NCBI GenBank assembly: GCA_013215095.1 | Contig: JABSPM010000028.1 | Coordinates: 1 to 64,000, forward strand | Reading direction: 5' to 3' | DNA from: Flavobacteriaceae bacterium | GTDB taxonomy: Bacteria > Bacteroidota > Bacteroidia > Flavobacteriales > Flavobacteriaceae | DNA: 64,000 nucleotides | Shown here: piece by piece, positions 10,668 to 19,786 of the stretch | Layout: each line of letters starts with the position of its first letter | How positions within the stretch are numbered: position 1 is the stretch's first letter | Program-made: the position numbers and the translations under genes | Notes under the pieces: model-generated | Seen by the model: only the letters and a program-made list of their open reading frames with translations | What the model was told of the DNA's origin: nothing | The model's database searches: none

Positions 10668-12581
10668 ATGAGTAGCAACAACGATTTTGGGATAACGTTT
10701 GACTTGCCTAAGAATCAATCTAATGTCATAAAAGTAATTGGCGTTGGTGGCGGTGGAAGCAATGCTATAAACCATATGTTTCAACAAGGCATAAAAGGTG
10801 TTGATTTTGTCATCTGTAATACAGATGCACAAGCACTTAATAATAGTGGAGTGCCCAATAAAATACAATTGGGTGTAAGTCTAACAGAAGGATTAGGGGC
10901 TGGCGCAAATCCTGAAGTAGGAGAGCAAGCTGCAATAGAGAGTATCGAAGAGATTCGCCGTATGTTAGATACAAATACAAAAATGGTATTTATTACCGCC
11001 GGAATGGGTGGTGGAACAGGAACAGGAGCTGCGCCGGTTATTGCAAAAATGGCTAAAGAATTGGATATTCTTACGGTTGGTATTGTTACAATGCCTTTTC
11101 AATTTGAAGGAAAATTGAGAATTCAGCAAGCGCAAAAAGGTTTAGAAAAACTAAGGGATCATGTGGACTCTCTAATCGTTATTAATAATAATAAATTAAG
11201 AGAAGTTTACGGTAATTTAGGGTTTAAAGCAGGGTTCTCTAAAGCAGACGAAGTGTTGTCTACGGCTTCACGAGGAATTGCAGAAGTGATTACGCATCAT
11301 TATACACAAAATATTGATTTGCGTGATGCGAAAACAGTTTTAAGTAATAGCGGAACAGCAATAATGGGGTCTTCTACTGCCGCAGGGTCAAACCGTGCAC
11401 AAGAAGCAATTACGAAAGCTTTAGATTCACCATTACTTAATGATAATAAAATTACTGGTGCTAAAAACGTACTGTTGCTTATTGTTTCTGGTTCACAAGA
11501 AATTACTATTGATGAAATTGGAGAAATTAATGACCATATTCAAACCGAAGCTGGTTATGGCGCTAATATTATTATGGGGGTTGGTGAGGATGAGTCCTTA
11601 GAAGATTCTATTTCTGTGACGATAATAGCAACGGGTTTTAATGTAGAACAACAAGATGAAATTACAAATACCGAAACAAAGAGAGTGGTTCATGCGTTAG
11701 AGGATGAGCAAGGCGCAAAACAGGATGTGTTTAAGGTAAAAGAACCTGCAACTATTCCTCCAAAAACGGTTTTAGAGCGTGATGAAAAGAAAATTGTTCA
11801 TTCCTTAACTGAACTGGATAAGGAAATCCCAGAAATGGATTTGGTGCCTACGAACTCCATAATCAAAAATATCGATGTGCTTTATGAAGAGGTTGCGACT
11901 GATGTTTCTGAAGACGATTTTATAATTAATGATATACAATCGGAAAACGAGAAGCAAGTTGCTGAAGATGACGTTGTAGAGGAGCAAACTGTGTTGACGT
12001 TTGACTTGCCTATTGCACCCTCAAAATCAATAGAAAGTAAAAGTGAACACGAGGCAAAAGAAGACCTGCGTTTTGAATTATGCGATGAAGTTAAAGATAT
12101 TGAGGTTAATGGGTATGTTGAAGTTGTTTCTGGTGATGAAGCTCATAATGCTAATGATAACGGTGGAAAAAGATATGATTTAGAGGATTTTATGGAGCCT
12201 GAAATATCTAAGGAAACTTCAGATGAGAAACTATCTTATTCCCAAAACGATATTGTTTTTGAGCGAAAGGAAGTTGAAGAGAAGCACCTTGAGGAGGAAG
12301 ATTTAGAAGAATTAGATCCATTTAATAGTCCAATATCTAAACATTTAAAAGAACGTGCCAACGAGCGCAGAAGAAAAATGAAAGAGTTTAATTATAAATT
12401 CAATAATGCTAAAATTGAAGATATAGAAAAAGAGCCTGCTTATAAGAGGCAAGGAGTAGATTTGGATGCGGTGCAGCATTCTTCTGAGAATAACGCCTCT
12501 AGAATGTCCGTTGGATTTGATGATAATGATGATGTGCAATTGCGAAATAATAATTCTTTTTTACATGATAATGTGGATTGA
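10668..12581 (+). CDS. ftsZ: Cell division protein FtsZ with long acidic C-terminal linker
   Basis: Tubulin-like GTPase that forms the division ring. The GTPase fold covers about residues 15-330 and has the tubulin signature GGGTGTG at 114-120. After the fold comes an unusually long, acidic, low-complexity linker of roughly 290 residues, ending in a short conserved-looking tip, SFLHDNVD. E. coli FtsZ is 383 residues against 637 here. It is the last gene of the dcw cluster and is followed by a strong terminator. Confidence 0.97.
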   Translation: MSSNNDFGITFDLPKNQSNVIKVIGVGGGGSNAINHMFQQGIKGVDFVICNTDAQALNNSGVPNKIQLGVSLTEGLGAGANPEVGEQAAIESIEEIRRMLDTNTKMVFITAGMGGGTGTGAAPVIAKMAKELDILTVGIVTMPFQFEGKLRIQQAQKGLEKLRDHVDSLIVINNNKLREVYGNLGFKAGFSKADEVLSTASRGIAEVITHHYTQNIDLRDAKTVLSNSGTAIMGSSTAAGSNRAQEAITKALDSPLLNDNKITGAKNVLLLIVSGSQEITIDEIGEINDHIQTEAGYGANIIMGVGEDESLEDSISVTIIATGFNVEQQDEITNTETKRVVHALEDEQGAKQDVFKVKEPATIPPKTVLERDEKKIVHSLTELDKEIPEMDLVPTNSIIKNIDVLYEEVATDVSEDDFIINDIQSENEKQVAEDDVVEEQTVLTFDLPIAPSKSIESKSEHEAKEDLRFELCDEVKDIEVNGYVEVVSGDEAHNANDNGGKRYDLEDFMEPEISKETSDEKLSYSQNDIVFERKEVEEKHLEEEDLEELDPFNSPISKHLKERANERRRKMKEFNYKFNNAKIEDIEKEPAYKRQGVDLDAVQHSSENNASRMSVGFDDNDDVQLRNNNSFLHDNVD

Positions 12582-12619
12582 TATCCAGTAGGTTTTAAGA
12601 TATAAACGTTTCGTTTTAT

Positions 12620-12657
12620 AACCCGAAATTTACGCTTGTAATTTCGGGTTTCTTTTT
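12620..12657 (+). terminator. Rho-independent terminator of the dcw cluster
   Basis: An 11-bp perfect stem, AACCCGAAATT against AATTTCGGGTT, with a 9-base loop, followed by TCTTTTT. It lies 38 bases after the ftsZ stop. Confidence 0.9.
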
Positions 12658-12729
12658 GCAGTGAAATCAATAGTATTCCTCCGAGCAACTACACTTTATT
12701 TTTTTAGAAAAATTATGAGGTAATAGAAG

Positions 12730-13790
12730 CAGGGCAAAAGCACTATGAAATATTTGTTGTTTAGTGATAAAAAGTCTATTTGTCGCACCGTTAATTGATG
12801 TGATTTTTATGTGTTTTACTGATTAATAAAGCAATAATAAACAAAATAATATCATCTAATTTGATAACTATTTTAAGCGAAGTAAAAGATCTGAGATGTG
12901 ATTTACTGAAACTTCATAAACTAAATCACATCCTCTTTATCTCAGTGTTTGGAGTGATTTGTGGCGCAGATACTTGGAAAGAATTGAAGTTATTGCTAAA
13001 GATAGAAAAATATTAAGAGGTGCAAAATCAAATGGAAGACCATCTCCCATTCATATGGTAAGTGCTTGGTCTAAAGAACAAAATATTGTAACAGGACAGA
13101 TAAAGACTAAATAGAAATCAAACGAGATTACTGTGATTCTCGAACTTTTAAATATACTATCTTTAAAGCATACCGTTGTTACTATTGACGCTATGGGTTG
13201 CCAAAAAGAAATCGCCTTAGTAATTGTAAAAGAAAATACAGATTATATTTTGACAGTAAAAGAGAGTCAAAAGCAGTTGCATCAAGATATTAAAGATGAA
13301 TTTAGATTTGGTAAAACAATAACATTTTTCATCTCTCAAGATTTACATGGACGTATAGAAACTAGAACTTGCAGTGTTCTAAACAATTTGAAATATATTG
13401 ACCCATCTAACAAATGGTAAAAATTAACAACAGTTATAAAAGTTGAGGGTATTCGTGAGTTTAAAAACTCAAACAAACCAAAAGAAATAGCAACATGGTG
13501 TTATGTCTCTAGCTTATAGTGTAATGCAGGCTATTTTCAAAAAGCAATACTAACGCATTGGGGTATAGAAAGCAAACTTCACTGGAGTTTAGATATTGCA
13601 TTCCGTGAAGATGTTTCTAGAAAAAGAATTGGAAATTCAGCACAAAACTTCTCTATGATAGCAAAAATGGCGCTAAACCTATTAAAAAATAAAAAAACAG
13701 AAAAGGCAGGTTTGTAAAGTAAAAGATTTAAAGCTACTTTGGATGAAAACTACCTAAAAAAAATAATCGGAATATAGTGTCTTTGCCTTA
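12730..13790 (+). mobile_element. Decayed ISAs1-family insertion sequence
   Basis: Remnant of an IS whose broken transposase reads on the plus strand. The outer ends are imperfect inverted repeats: 12730-12746 and the complement of 13774-13790 share GGCAAA followed by CACTAT, 13 of 17 positions in all. No target-site duplication could be recognised. At about 1.06 kb it is slightly shorter than usual for the family, matching an internal deletion in the transposase. It sits just after the ftsZ terminator. Confidence 0.75.
12870..13777 (+). pseudogene. ISAs1-family transposase, frameshifted with several stop codons
   Basis: Translated fragments match the ISAs1 transposase layout in order: an N-terminal piece with VFGVICGADTWKEL, then RKILRGAKSNGR, HMVSAWSKEQ, KSNEIT, VTIDAMGCQKEIA, and near the end THWGIESKLHWSLDIAF and IAKMALNLLK. 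About 60 residues and the frame are lost between the first two pieces. Downstream the frame holds but is broken by TAG at 13112, TAA at 13418, TAG at 13517 and TAA at 13715. The longest intact stretch is 13133-13420. It cannot make an active enzyme. Confidence 0.85.
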
Positions 13791-13926
13791 TATGTTGTTT
13801 TGACTGAGCTTAAGCTATGGTTTAGTGTGACTTTGCTATCTGTCTCTAAAGAAATTGATCTTACTCAATTAAAAATCATTAATCTTGTTTTATCTTCGCA
13901 TTTGTATAAAAAATTGAATTTAAAGT

Positions 13927-14871
13927 ATGAGTGTTATTTGGGTAATCCTTGGATTTATTTTACTTGTTGTAGGTGGTGAGTTTTTGGTAAGGTCTTCTGT
14001 GGCTTTATCGTTTAAGTTGAATTTGTCTAAAATGGTGATTGGTATGACTGTTGTGTCCTTTGCTACTTCTGCGCCAGAACTTTTGGTGAGTTTAAATGCT
14101 GCTTTGAGTGGGTCGCCTGCTATTGCTATAAATAATGTTATTGGATCAAATATAGCTAACATTGGTTTTGTGCTTGGAATTACAGCATTGATAGGGACTA
14201 TTGCAGTGGATAGGTCTTTTTATACGTTGAATTGGCCAGTGATGATGCTGTTTAAAATATTGCTATTTTACTTTCTGTCTAATGATAATAAGTTAACGGC
14301 TATTGAGGGTGGTATTTTGTTTATTGGTTTAATTGCTTTTATAGTCGTGCTGATAAAAGGTGCAAAGTCAGAAGATTTGGATGGTGACGTTGATGAGGGG
14401 TTGTCTAAGGTGTCTTATTTTAAGATTTTTGTCTGGCTTAGTATTGGTGGTGTTGCATTATATTTGGGAGCAAAATGGCTGGTGGATGGTGCTGTTGAAA
14501 TAGCGCAGTCGGTTGGCGTAAGTGAAGCTGTTATTTCAGTAACTATGATTGCTATTGGAACAAGTGTTCCTGAGTTGGCAGCTTCTGTAATTGCGGTGGC
14601 AAAAAAGGAAAAAGCTATTTCATTGGGGAACTTAATTGGTTCTAATATATTTAATATTGGTTCTGTGCTTGGGTTGACATCAATTATTAAGACTATTCGT
14701 GTGACAGATGCTATGATTTTATCAAGGGATATTTTTTGGATGTTGATGTTTGCAGCGGTGTTGTTACCTTTAGTTTTTATTCCAAAGCGTTTTCAGTATA
14801 ATAAACTCGAAGGTATTATTTTGGTTGGTGCTTATGGTGCGTTTATAGCTCTAGTGTTTTTGGGGAGTTAA
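13927..14871 (+). CDS. Calcium/sodium antiporter (CaCA family, YrbG-like)
   Basis: Inner-membrane exchanger expected to extrude Ca2+ in exchange for Na+. The 314-residue protein has about ten membrane helices in two inverted halves. Each half carries an alpha-repeat: SFATSAPELLVSLNAALSG near residues 40-58 and AIGTSVPELAASVIAV near 215-230. The acidic Glu of each PEL motif is the ion ligand in this family. It lies alone after the IS remnant and converges on the type II glutamine synthetase, with a shared terminator between them. The ion pair is inferred from family only. Confidence 0.9.
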   Translation: MSVIWVILGFILLVVGGEFLVRSSVALSFKLNLSKMVIGMTVVSFATSAPELLVSLNAALSGSPAIAINNVIGSNIANIGFVLGITALIGTIAVDRSFYTLNWPVMMLFKILLFYFLSNDNKLTAIEGGILFIGLIAFIVVLIKGAKSEDLDGDVDEGLSKVSYFKIFVWLSIGGVALYLGAKWLVDGAVEIAQSVGVSEAVISVTMIAIGTSVPELAASVIAVAKKEKAISLGNLIGSNIFNIGSVLGLTSIIKTIRVTDAMILSRDIFWMLMFAAVLLPLVFIPKRFQYNKLEGIILVGAYGAFIALVFLGS

Positions 14872-14893
14872 AGTGTAGTATTTAAATGTATAG

Positions 14894-14923
14894 AAAAGGC
14901 TGAGTAGATACTCAGCCTTTTTA
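14894..14923. terminator. Bidirectional terminator between the antiporter and glnA
   Basis: An 11-bp stem, AAAAGGCTGAG against CTCAGCCTTTT, around a 6-base loop, with a T tract on the plus strand and an A tract on its 5' side. It can serve both converging genes. Confidence 0.85.
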
Positions 14924-14948
14924 TATGATGAAAACAAAGTGAAATAAA

Positions 14949-15959
14949 TTACACTTTCGCAGACTTTACAGTTTTAATAATTCGTGCTGCAATTTTGTAA
15001 GGATCGCCATTAGAAGCAGGGCGTCTGTCTTCTAGCCAGCCTTTCCAGCCTTTTTCTACTGTGATAATTGGGATTCGGATAGAAGCACCTCTATCTGAAA
15101 TACCATAGCTAAAGTCAGAAACATGTGCGGTTTCGTGTAAGCCTGTTAAGCGCTCGTCGTTATTGGCGCCATATACGTCAATATGTTGTTCGGTTACGGG
15201 TCTAAAAGCTTCACATATCTTCATGTAGGTTTCTTTGCTTCCGCAAGTTCTTAGTGTTGTGTTTGAGAAGTTGGCGTGCATACCACTACCATTCCAATCG
15301 CCTTTGACAGGTTTTGGATGGTATTCAATATAGTAGCCGTACTTTTCTGTTAAGCGATCGAGTAGGTAGCGTGCTATCCAAATTTCATCTCCAGCTTTCT
15401 TTGCGCCTTTTGCAAACAATTGGAACTCCCATTGGCCTGGAGCAACTTCTTGGTTAATGCCTTCAAAGTTTAATCCAGCATCAATACATAGATCCGCATG
15501 CTCTTCTACAAAGTCGCGCCCCCAAGTATATCGCCCACCAACAGAACAATAGTATTTTCCTTGTGGTCCAGGGAAACCACCTCTAGGAAATCCTAATGGC
15601 AGGTCTGTTTTTTGATCCATTAAGAAATATTCTTGTTCAAATCCAAACCAGAAATCATTGTCATTGTCATCAATTGTAGCTCTTGCGTTTGATGCATGAG
15701 GTGTACCATCCGAGTTTAGAACTTCAGCCATTACCAAGAATCCGTTTTTTCTAGTTGGGTCTGGATAGATTGCAACGGGCTTTAATAAGCAGTCAGAAGC
15801 ACCGCCTTTAGCTTGTTCGGTTGAGCTTCCGTCAAAAGACCATATAGGACAATCTTCTAGTTTTCCGCTAAAGTCATCTTCAACTTTAGTTTTACTTCTC
15901 ATGTTTTGAGTTGGTTGGTGACCGTCTAACCAAATGTACTCAAGTTTTGATTTTGCCAT
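14949..15959 (-). CDS. glnA: Glutamine synthetase, type II (eukaryotic-like)
   Basis: ATP-dependent synthesis of glutamine from glutamate and ammonia. The 336-residue length and the N-terminal segment LEYIWLDGHQPTQNMRSKT followed by CPIWSFDGSST are typical of type II enzymes, not of the 470-residue type I. Active-site segments GFEQEYFLMD, NGSGMHANFSN and RGASIRIP are present, and the C-terminus has RRPASNGDPYKI. It is divergent from the type III enzyme across a 240-base gap, so the locus has two different glutamine synthetases under possibly shared control. Confidence 0.95.
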   Translation of the reverse strand: MAKSKLEYIWLDGHQPTQNMRSKTKVEDDFSGKLEDCPIWSFDGSSTEQAKGGASDCLLKPVAIYPDPTRKNGFLVMAEVLNSDGTPHASNARATIDDNDNDFWFGFEQEYFLMDQKTDLPLGFPRGGFPGPQGKYYCSVGGRYTWGRDFVEEHADLCIDAGLNFEGINQEVAPGQWEFQLFAKGAKKAGDEIWIARYLLDRLTEKYGYYIEYHPKPVKGDWNGSGMHANFSNTTLRTCGSKETYMKICEAFRPVTEQHIDVYGANNDERLTGLHETAHVSDFSYGISDRGASIRIPIITVEKGWKGWLEDRRPASNGDPYKIAARIIKTVKSAKV

Positions 15960-15995
15960 CTCTTAATGTTGTGTTTTTGAATGAAAATTAAAGCA

Positions 15996-16003
15996 CAAAT
16001 ATA
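15996..16003 (-). promoter_or_regulatory. Predicted -7 element for type II glutamine synthetase
   Basis: The minus strand reads TATATTTG, a full match to the Bacteroidota TAnnTTTG element, 37 bases before the start codon. No clear -33 TTG was seen. Confidence 0.5.
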
Positions 16004-16057
16004 GGGATATCATTTATAACTCTATTTTTTTTGGGGTTAAATTGTGTGAAAATATTA

Positions 16058-16065
16058 TATTTTTG
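16058..16065 (+). promoter_or_regulatory. Predicted -7 element for type III glutamine synthetase
   Basis: TATTTTTG matches TAnnTTTG. It would give a leader of about 130 bases before the ATG at 16200, long enough for leader control. The match lies in T-rich sequence, so it may be chance. Confidence 0.35.
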
Positions 16066-16199
16066 GTTTTTGCCCTGTATTTTTTAGGGGGTGTCTTTTA
16101 TAAATTTTATTTTAGAGCAATAAAGTGTTAATTTCTTAATAACTTAGCTACCTAAAATTCAAAGCATTCAATTATCAGCTTCTAAAACGATTAATTATC

Positions 16200-18386
16200 A
16201 TGTCAACATTACGATTTTATGCCATTAAAGAGAGTTTAAATCGCGCTCCAATTAAGATTGAGACAACTGTAAAACGTTCCGAAATTTTTGCACAAAACGT
16301 GTTTAATGCCACTGCTATGCTGCAATCCTTAACTAAGGATGCTTATGCGAGTGTTGTGAATGCTATTGAAAATGGTTCGAAAATAGACCGAAGTATCGCA
16401 GATCAAATTGCTTCTGCGATGAAAGATTGGGCTTTATCCAAAGGAGTAACCCATTATACGCATTGGTTTCAGCCTTTAACAGGTGCTACAGCAGAAAAGC
16501 ATGATGCGTTTTTTGAAACTATAGGTGATGGACAAGCTATTGAGGCTTTTGGTGGTGATCAATTGGTTCAGCAGGAACCAGATGCATCTTCTTTTCCTAA
16601 TGGTGGTTTAAGGAATACTTTTGAAGCTCGTGGTTATACGGCTTGGGATCCAACATCTCCAGCATTTGTTTACGGAACAACTTTGTGTATTCCTACGGTA
16701 TTTGTAGCATATACAGGAGAAGCCTTAGATAATAAAACGCCATTGTTAAGAGCTCTGCAAGCTGTGGATGCTGCTGCCGTTGCTGTGGCAAAATATTTTG
16801 ATAAGAATGTAAAAAAAGTAAATGCGTCTTTAGGTTGGGAACAAGAATATTTTTTGATAGATAAGGCCTTGGTAGCGTCTCGACCAGATATAATGCTGAC
16901 AGGAAGAACCTTGTTAGGGCATCCACCATCAAAAGGACAGCAGTTAGATGATCATTATTTTGGAAGTATTCCTAATAGGGCTATGGCTTATATGAGAGAT
17001 CTGGAAACTGAATGCATGCTTTTAGGAATTCCGGTGAAGACTAGGCATAATGAAGTTGCACCAAATCAATTTGAGTTGGCTCCAATATATGAAGAAACAA
17101 ACCTCGCTGTGGATCATAATTCTTTGTTAATGGATGTTATGGACAAAGTAGCAGAACGACATCATTTTAAAGTGCTGTTTCATGAAAAACCCTTTGCAGG
17201 TGTCAATGGCTCTGGGAAACATAATAATTGGAGTTTGAGTACAGATACTGGTATCAATTTATTAGGTCCAGGAAAAACCCCAATGAGTAATCTTCAGTTT
17301 TTAACTTTTTTTGTAAGTACGATAAAAGCGGTTCATGACAATGAAGAGTTGTTGAGAGCGTCTATAGCAAGTGCTAGTAATGATCATCGTTTAGGAGCAA
17401 ATGAAGCGCCACCAGCTGTTATTTCGGTGTTTATTGGTGAGCAATTAAGTAAGGTTTTAAATGAGTTGGAAAGTGTGACAAAAGGAAAATTATCGCCAAA
17501 GGAAAAAACAGATTTAAAATTAAATGTGGTTGGTAAGATTCCAGAAATACTATTGGATAATACAGATAGGAATAGAACATCACCTTTTGCTTTTACAGGA
17601 AATAAATTTGAGTTTAGAGCTGTGGGGTCGACGGCAAATTGCGCTAATCCAATGACGGTTTTAAACTCTATTGTAGCGAAACAATTGATTGAATTTAAGG
17701 CGGATGTTGATGCTTTGATCGATTCTAAGGAGATGAAGAAAGATGATGCTATTTTTAACGTGATTAGAGAATACATAAAACAATTCAAGGCAATATTGTT
17801 TGAGGGTAATGGTTATGGGGAGGCTTGGCAGAAGGAGGCTAAAAAGCGCGGTTTGAGTAATGCTAAGACCACGCCTGAAGCATTAAAAGCTAATGTGTCC
17901 GAAAAAACTATTGCTCTTTTTGAATCGCTTGATGTAATGACCAAAGTGGAAATTAAAGCGCGTTATGAAATTCAAGTTGAAGCATATGCGATGCATGTGC
18001 AGATAGAAAGTAGAACTCTTGGAGATATTGCTAGAAACCATGTTATTCCTACGGCTGTTAAATACCAAAATATTTTAATAGAAAATGTAAAAGGGATTAA
18101 GGCTATTTACGGAAAAGAGTTTAAAAAATTTGCTCAAGAACAATTGGAGCTTATCGAGGATATTTCTAAGCGTATCGGGGCAATAAATTCTAATGTTACC
18201 AAGATGATAAATGAACGTAAGAAGGCCAATGTAATTAACAATTCTGAACAAAAGGCAGCTTATTATTGCGATAAAGTAAAGCCGTTTTTTGAAGAAATTA
18301 GATACCATTGTGATAAATTAGAATTGATGATTGATGATGAGCTTTGGCCTTTGACTAAGTATAGAGAACTCTTATTTACGAGGTAA
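16200..18386 (+). CDS. glnN: Glutamine synthetase, type III
   Basis: Large glutamine synthetase of the Bacteroidota/cyanobacterial type. The 728-residue length fits GSIII. Family segments include GWEQEYFLID, TRHNEVAPNQFELAP, FHEKPFAGVNGSGKHNNWS and NRTSPFAFTGNKFEFRA, which cover the metal, glutamate and ATP sites. The N- and C-terminal regions outside the catalytic fold are long, as in GSIII dodecamers. Neighbouring glnA is an unrelated-length type II enzyme in the opposite direction. Which enzyme dominates under nitrogen limitation cannot be read from the sequence. Confidence 0.96.
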   Translation: MSTLRFYAIKESLNRAPIKIETTVKRSEIFAQNVFNATAMLQSLTKDAYASVVNAIENGSKIDRSIADQIASAMKDWALSKGVTHYTHWFQPLTGATAEKHDAFFETIGDGQAIEAFGGDQLVQQEPDASSFPNGGLRNTFEARGYTAWDPTSPAFVYGTTLCIPTVFVAYTGEALDNKTPLLRALQAVDAAAVAVAKYFDKNVKKVNASLGWEQEYFLIDKALVASRPDIMLTGRTLLGHPPSKGQQLDDHYFGSIPNRAMAYMRDLETECMLLGIPVKTRHNEVAPNQFELAPIYEETNLAVDHNSLLMDVMDKVAERHHFKVLFHEKPFAGVNGSGKHNNWSLSTDTGINLLGPGKTPMSNLQFLTFFVSTIKAVHDNEELLRASIASASNDHRLGANEAPPAVISVFIGEQLSKVLNELESVTKGKLSPKEKTDLKLNVVGKIPEILLDNTDRNRTSPFAFTGNKFEFRAVGSTANCANPMTVLNSIVAKQLIEFKADVDALIDSKEMKKDDAIFNVIREYIKQFKAILFEGNGYGEAWQKEAKKRGLSNAKTTPEALKANVSEKTIALFESLDVMTKVEIKARYEIQVEAYAMHVQIESRTLGDIARNHVIPTAVKYQNILIENVKGIKAIYGKEFKKFAQEQLELIEDISKRIGAINSNVTKMINERKKANVINNSEQKAAYYCDKVKPFFEEIRYHCDKLELMIDDELWPLTKYRELLFTR

Positions 18387-18570
18387 AGATGGTATAGGGA
18401 TTTTTGTAGGTCTTTTTACTGCTTTTAGGATGTTCTTAATAGATTTGCAATGAAGAATTTATGTTGCCTTTGGTATGGAAGAAGTTTCAATTCAAGGTAT
18501 GTTGTCTCAAATATAATAAGGGATTGCATAATTCTATTTATTTCTATAGAATAAAACTAAATAACTTTAT

Positions 18571-18578
18571 TACTTTTG
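18571..18578 (+). promoter_or_regulatory. Predicted -7 element of the PurM-like gene
   Basis: TACTTTTG matches TAnnTTTG and ends 23 bases before the ATG at 18602. It sets the start: an upstream in-frame ATG at 18461 would lie before the promoter. Confidence 0.6.
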
Positions 18579-18601
18579 TGTATCGAAAACCAAGGTTAGA
18601 A

Positions 18602-19780
18602 ATGAGTAAAGAAGTCAGCAAGCGCTACGCACAAAGAGGAGTTTCAGCATCTAAGGAAGATGTGCATAATGCTATCAAAAATATAGACAAAGGGTTGTTT
18701 CCTAAAGCCTTTTGTAAAATTGTTCCAGATTATTTAACAAATGACGAGGACTATTGCTTGATTATGCATGCAGATGGTGCAGGCACCAAAAGCGCCTTGG
18801 CTTATATGTACTGGAAAGAAACTGGAGATCTTTCGGTGTGGAAAGGAATTGCTCAAGATGCTTTAATTATGAATATTGATGATTTGCTGTGTGTCGGTGC
18901 TACAGACAATATTATGCTCTCATCTACAATTGGACGCAATAAGAACTTAATTCCAGGAGAGGTTATTGCTGCCATTATTAATGGTACTGAAGCTTTAATT
19001 TCTGAACTAAAAGAGTTTGGAGTAACCATTCATTCTACAGGTGGAGAAACAGCGGATGTTGGAGACTTGGTGAGAACAATTATTGTAGATTCTACAGTAA
19101 CGGCTAGAATGAAACGTTCCGATGTTATTGATAATGCTAATATTAAAGCAGGTGATGTTATTGTAGGTCTGGAATCTTTTGGTCAAGCCTCTTATGAGAA
19201 GAATTACAATGGAGGGATGGGGAGTAATGGTCTAACATCTGCACGTCATGACGTCTTTCATAGCTATTTGGCAGAAAAGTATCCGGAAAGTTTTGACGCA
19301 GCGGTACCTAAGGATTTAGTGTATTCTGGGAATGTAAAACTTACAGATCGTGTTGAGAATGCGCCAATTGATGCAGGGCAATTAGTCTTGTCGCCAACAC
19401 GTACTTATGCGCCAATTATAAAAGCAATACTTTCAGAATACAATGCAGATGATATACACGGTATGATTCATTGTAGTGGAGGTGCGCAAACAAAAGTGCT
19501 TCATTTTGTGGAAAATTTACATATAATAAAGGACAATATGTTTGATGTTCCGCCTTTATTTAAACTTATTCAAGAGCAGTCTAATACAGATTGGAAAGAA
19601 ATGTACCAAGTCTTTAATTGTGGGCATCGTATGGAGGTTTATGTGTCTCCTGAGGTGGCGGAGCATATTATTTCGATTTCAAAATTGTTTAATGTAAAGG
19701 CTCAAATTGTTGGAAGTGTAGAGGCCTCAGATGCTAAAAAATTAACAATTAAGAGTGAGTTTGGAGTATTTAGTTATTAA
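18602..19780 (+). CDS. purM: PurM-like AIR synthase (phosphoribosylformylglycinamidine cyclo-ligase)
   Basis: Predicted to close the imidazole ring of FGAM with ATP in purine synthesis. The 392-residue protein starts MSKEVSKRYAQRGVSASKED. It has the PurM/AIRS pattern: LIMHADGAGTKS, WKGIAQDALIMNIDDLLCVGA and STGGETADVGDL. It is longer than the roughly 345 residues of E. coli PurM and diverges from it, but this form is usual in Bacteroidota. It is not next to other pur genes. The 47-residue upstream extension is rejected because a -7 promoter element lies inside it. Another AIRS-superfamily role remains possible. Confidence 0.8.
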   Translation: MSKEVSKRYAQRGVSASKEDVHNAIKNIDKGLFPKAFCKIVPDYLTNDEDYCLIMHADGAGTKSALAYMYWKETGDLSVWKGIAQDALIMNIDDLLCVGATDNIMLSSTIGRNKNLIPGEVIAAIINGTEALISELKEFGVTIHSTGGETADVGDLVRTIIVDSTVTARMKRSDVIDNANIKAGDVIVGLESFGQASYEKNYNGGMGSNGLTSARHDVFHSYLAEKYPESFDAAVPKDLVYSGNVKLTDRVENAPIDAGQLVLSPTRTYAPIIKAILSEYNADDIHGMIHCSGGAQTKVLHFVENLHIIKDNMFDVPPLFKLIQEQSNTDWKEMYQVFNCGHRMEVYVSPEVAEHIISISKLFNVKAQIVGSVEASDAKKLTIKSEFGVFSY

Positions 19781-19786
19781 TTTTTT

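Noticed and set aside
18461-18601. In-frame extension of the PurM-like gene to an ATG at 18461
   Set aside because: A perfect -7 promoter element (18571-18578) lies inside it, and the family starts near the MSKEVSKRYAQRGV segment.
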